Shown in pieces: positions 5,417-5,781 of a DNA stretch of 5,781 nucleotides. Below the pieces are notes generated by a model. That model was not told where the DNA came from, did no database searches, and saw only the letters and a program-made list of their open reading frames with translations. Positions within the stretch are counted from its first letter, which is position 1; each line of letters begins with the position of its first letter. The stretch spans positions 1-5,781 of the forward strand of contig DAIDIS010000097.1 of assembly GCA_027451785.1 (NCBI GenBank), read 5' to 3'. Source of the DNA: Acidimicrobiales bacterium. Its GTDB lineage: Bacteria; Actinomycetota; Acidimicrobiia; Acidimicrobiales; JAKAVM01. The position numbers and the translations under genes were made by a program.

Positions 5417-5781
5417 GTGCCTCATTTCTATGTAACTACACCCATCTACTACGTGAACGACGCCCCGCACGCGGGACACGCCTACACGACCGTGACCGCT
5501 GACGCATTGGCAAGGTGGAATCGTCTCATCGGCAACGAAGTGTTCTTTCTAACCGGTACCGATGAGCACGGGCTCAAGGTTGCTCAGTCCGCAGAGCAAC
5601 ATGGCTTCACGCCACAAGCTTGGGTTGACACTACTTCCCAACGGTTCAAAGATGCATGGCGATCGCTCAATATATCCAATGACGACTTTATTCGCACTAC
5701 TGAACCCCGCCATTACGCGACCGTTCAGGCATTCCTCCAAAAGATCTACGACAACGGTTACATAACTCTCGACACCTACGA
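5417..5781 (+). CDS. metG: Methionyl-tRNA synthetase, N-terminal part (cut by right edge)
   Basis: About 121 codons are visible. The opening FYVTTPIYYVND (residues 4-15) and the class I synthetase HxGH motif in APHAGH (16-21) are typical of bacterial MetRS of the T. thermophilus/actinobacterial type. FFLTGTDEHGLKVAQSAE (43-60) is also typical. The window ends near ITLDTYE, just before where the connective-peptide zinc region would begin. The enzyme charges tRNA-Met with methionine in the cytoplasm and is essential. The GTG at 5417 places the first motif at the usual distance from the N-terminus. A TTG at 5408 is in frame and would add three residues. Neither has a good Shine-Dalgarno, so translation may be leaderless or SD-independent. 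The first HIGH residue pair reads H-A-G-H, an accepted variant. The gene diverges from the AbrB-like regulator. Confidence 0.96.
   Translation, partial: MPHFYVTTPIYYVNDAPHAGHAYTTVTADALARWNRLIGNEVFFLTGTDEHGLKVAQSAEQHGFTPQAWVDTTSQRFKDAWRSLNISNDDFIRTTEPRHYATVQAFLQKIYDNGYITLDTY
5429..5457 (-). promoter_or_regulatory. Possible promoter for the AbrB-like gene inside metG
   Basis: On the minus strand TTCACG (5457-5452) and TACATA (5434-5429) are spaced by 17 bases. The -35 matches the sigma-70 consensus at four of six positions and the -10 at three. Its place would give a leader of about 45 bases before the ATG at 5378. The match is weak and could be chance. Confidence 0.22.

Noticed and set aside
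1..5781. tRNA or rRNA genes, CRISPR repeats, insertion sequences, riboswitches
   Set aside because: I looked on both strands and found no cloverleaf-like segment, spaced repeats, terminal inverted repeats, transposase motif or known riboswitch core. Genes fill nearly all of the window and no gap exceeds 77 bases.

Overview
This window looks like ordinary chromosomal sequence from a bacterium of moderate GC (mid-50s percent by eye). It holds seven protein-coding genes, two of them cut by the window edges, and no RNA gene, CRISPR array or mobile element that I can see. I favour an actinobacterium, possibly of the Acidimicrobiia type. The reasons are the actinobacterial style of the MetRS N-terminus, the short DUF192 protein with an HTFG motif, the glycerophosphodiesterase with an AHQGG start motif, GTG/TTG starts in four of the seven genes, and hairpins without a T-run. 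This assignment is an inference from remembered families and is not certain.

Left half (1-2766), all on the minus strand. A three-gene cluster reads from right to left. It begins with a 207-residue acidic protein I do not recognise, followed by an SbcD/Mre11/YhaO-like metallophosphoesterase nuclease, and then an SbcC/Rad50/YhaN-like ATPase that runs off the left edge. The nuclease stop and the ATPase TTG start overlap, so the two are almost certainly translated together as a DNA end-processing nuclease-ATPase pair. The nuclease has two substitutions at predicted metal-ligand positions, and the unknown protein may contain an internal duplication.

Middle (2844-5065), plus strand. The cluster holds a glycerophosphodiester phosphodiesterase, a small DUF192 protein and RsmI (16S rRNA C1402 2'-O-methyltransferase). 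The spacers are 46 and 61 bases, so one transcript is likely. A strong hairpin sits over the last GDPD codons. RsmI most likely starts at a TTG with a good Shine-Dalgarno sequence rather than at an upstream GTG.

Right end (5066-5781). A hairpin at 5073-5095 lies between the converging rsmI and AbrB-family genes. The AbrB-like regulator (minus strand) carries a C-terminal zinc-ribbon-like pair of CxxC motifs. It diverges from metG (methionyl-tRNA synthetase, cut at the right edge), with only 38 bases between the two starts. As I remember it, the order and orientation rsmI > < abrB metG > matches Bacillus subtilis yabC-abrB-metS, which would be an old cross-phylum synteny.

Nothing here is clearly a new system. 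The best leads are the unknown protein in the nuclease-ATPase cluster, the non-canonical metal site, and the compact abrB/metG control region.
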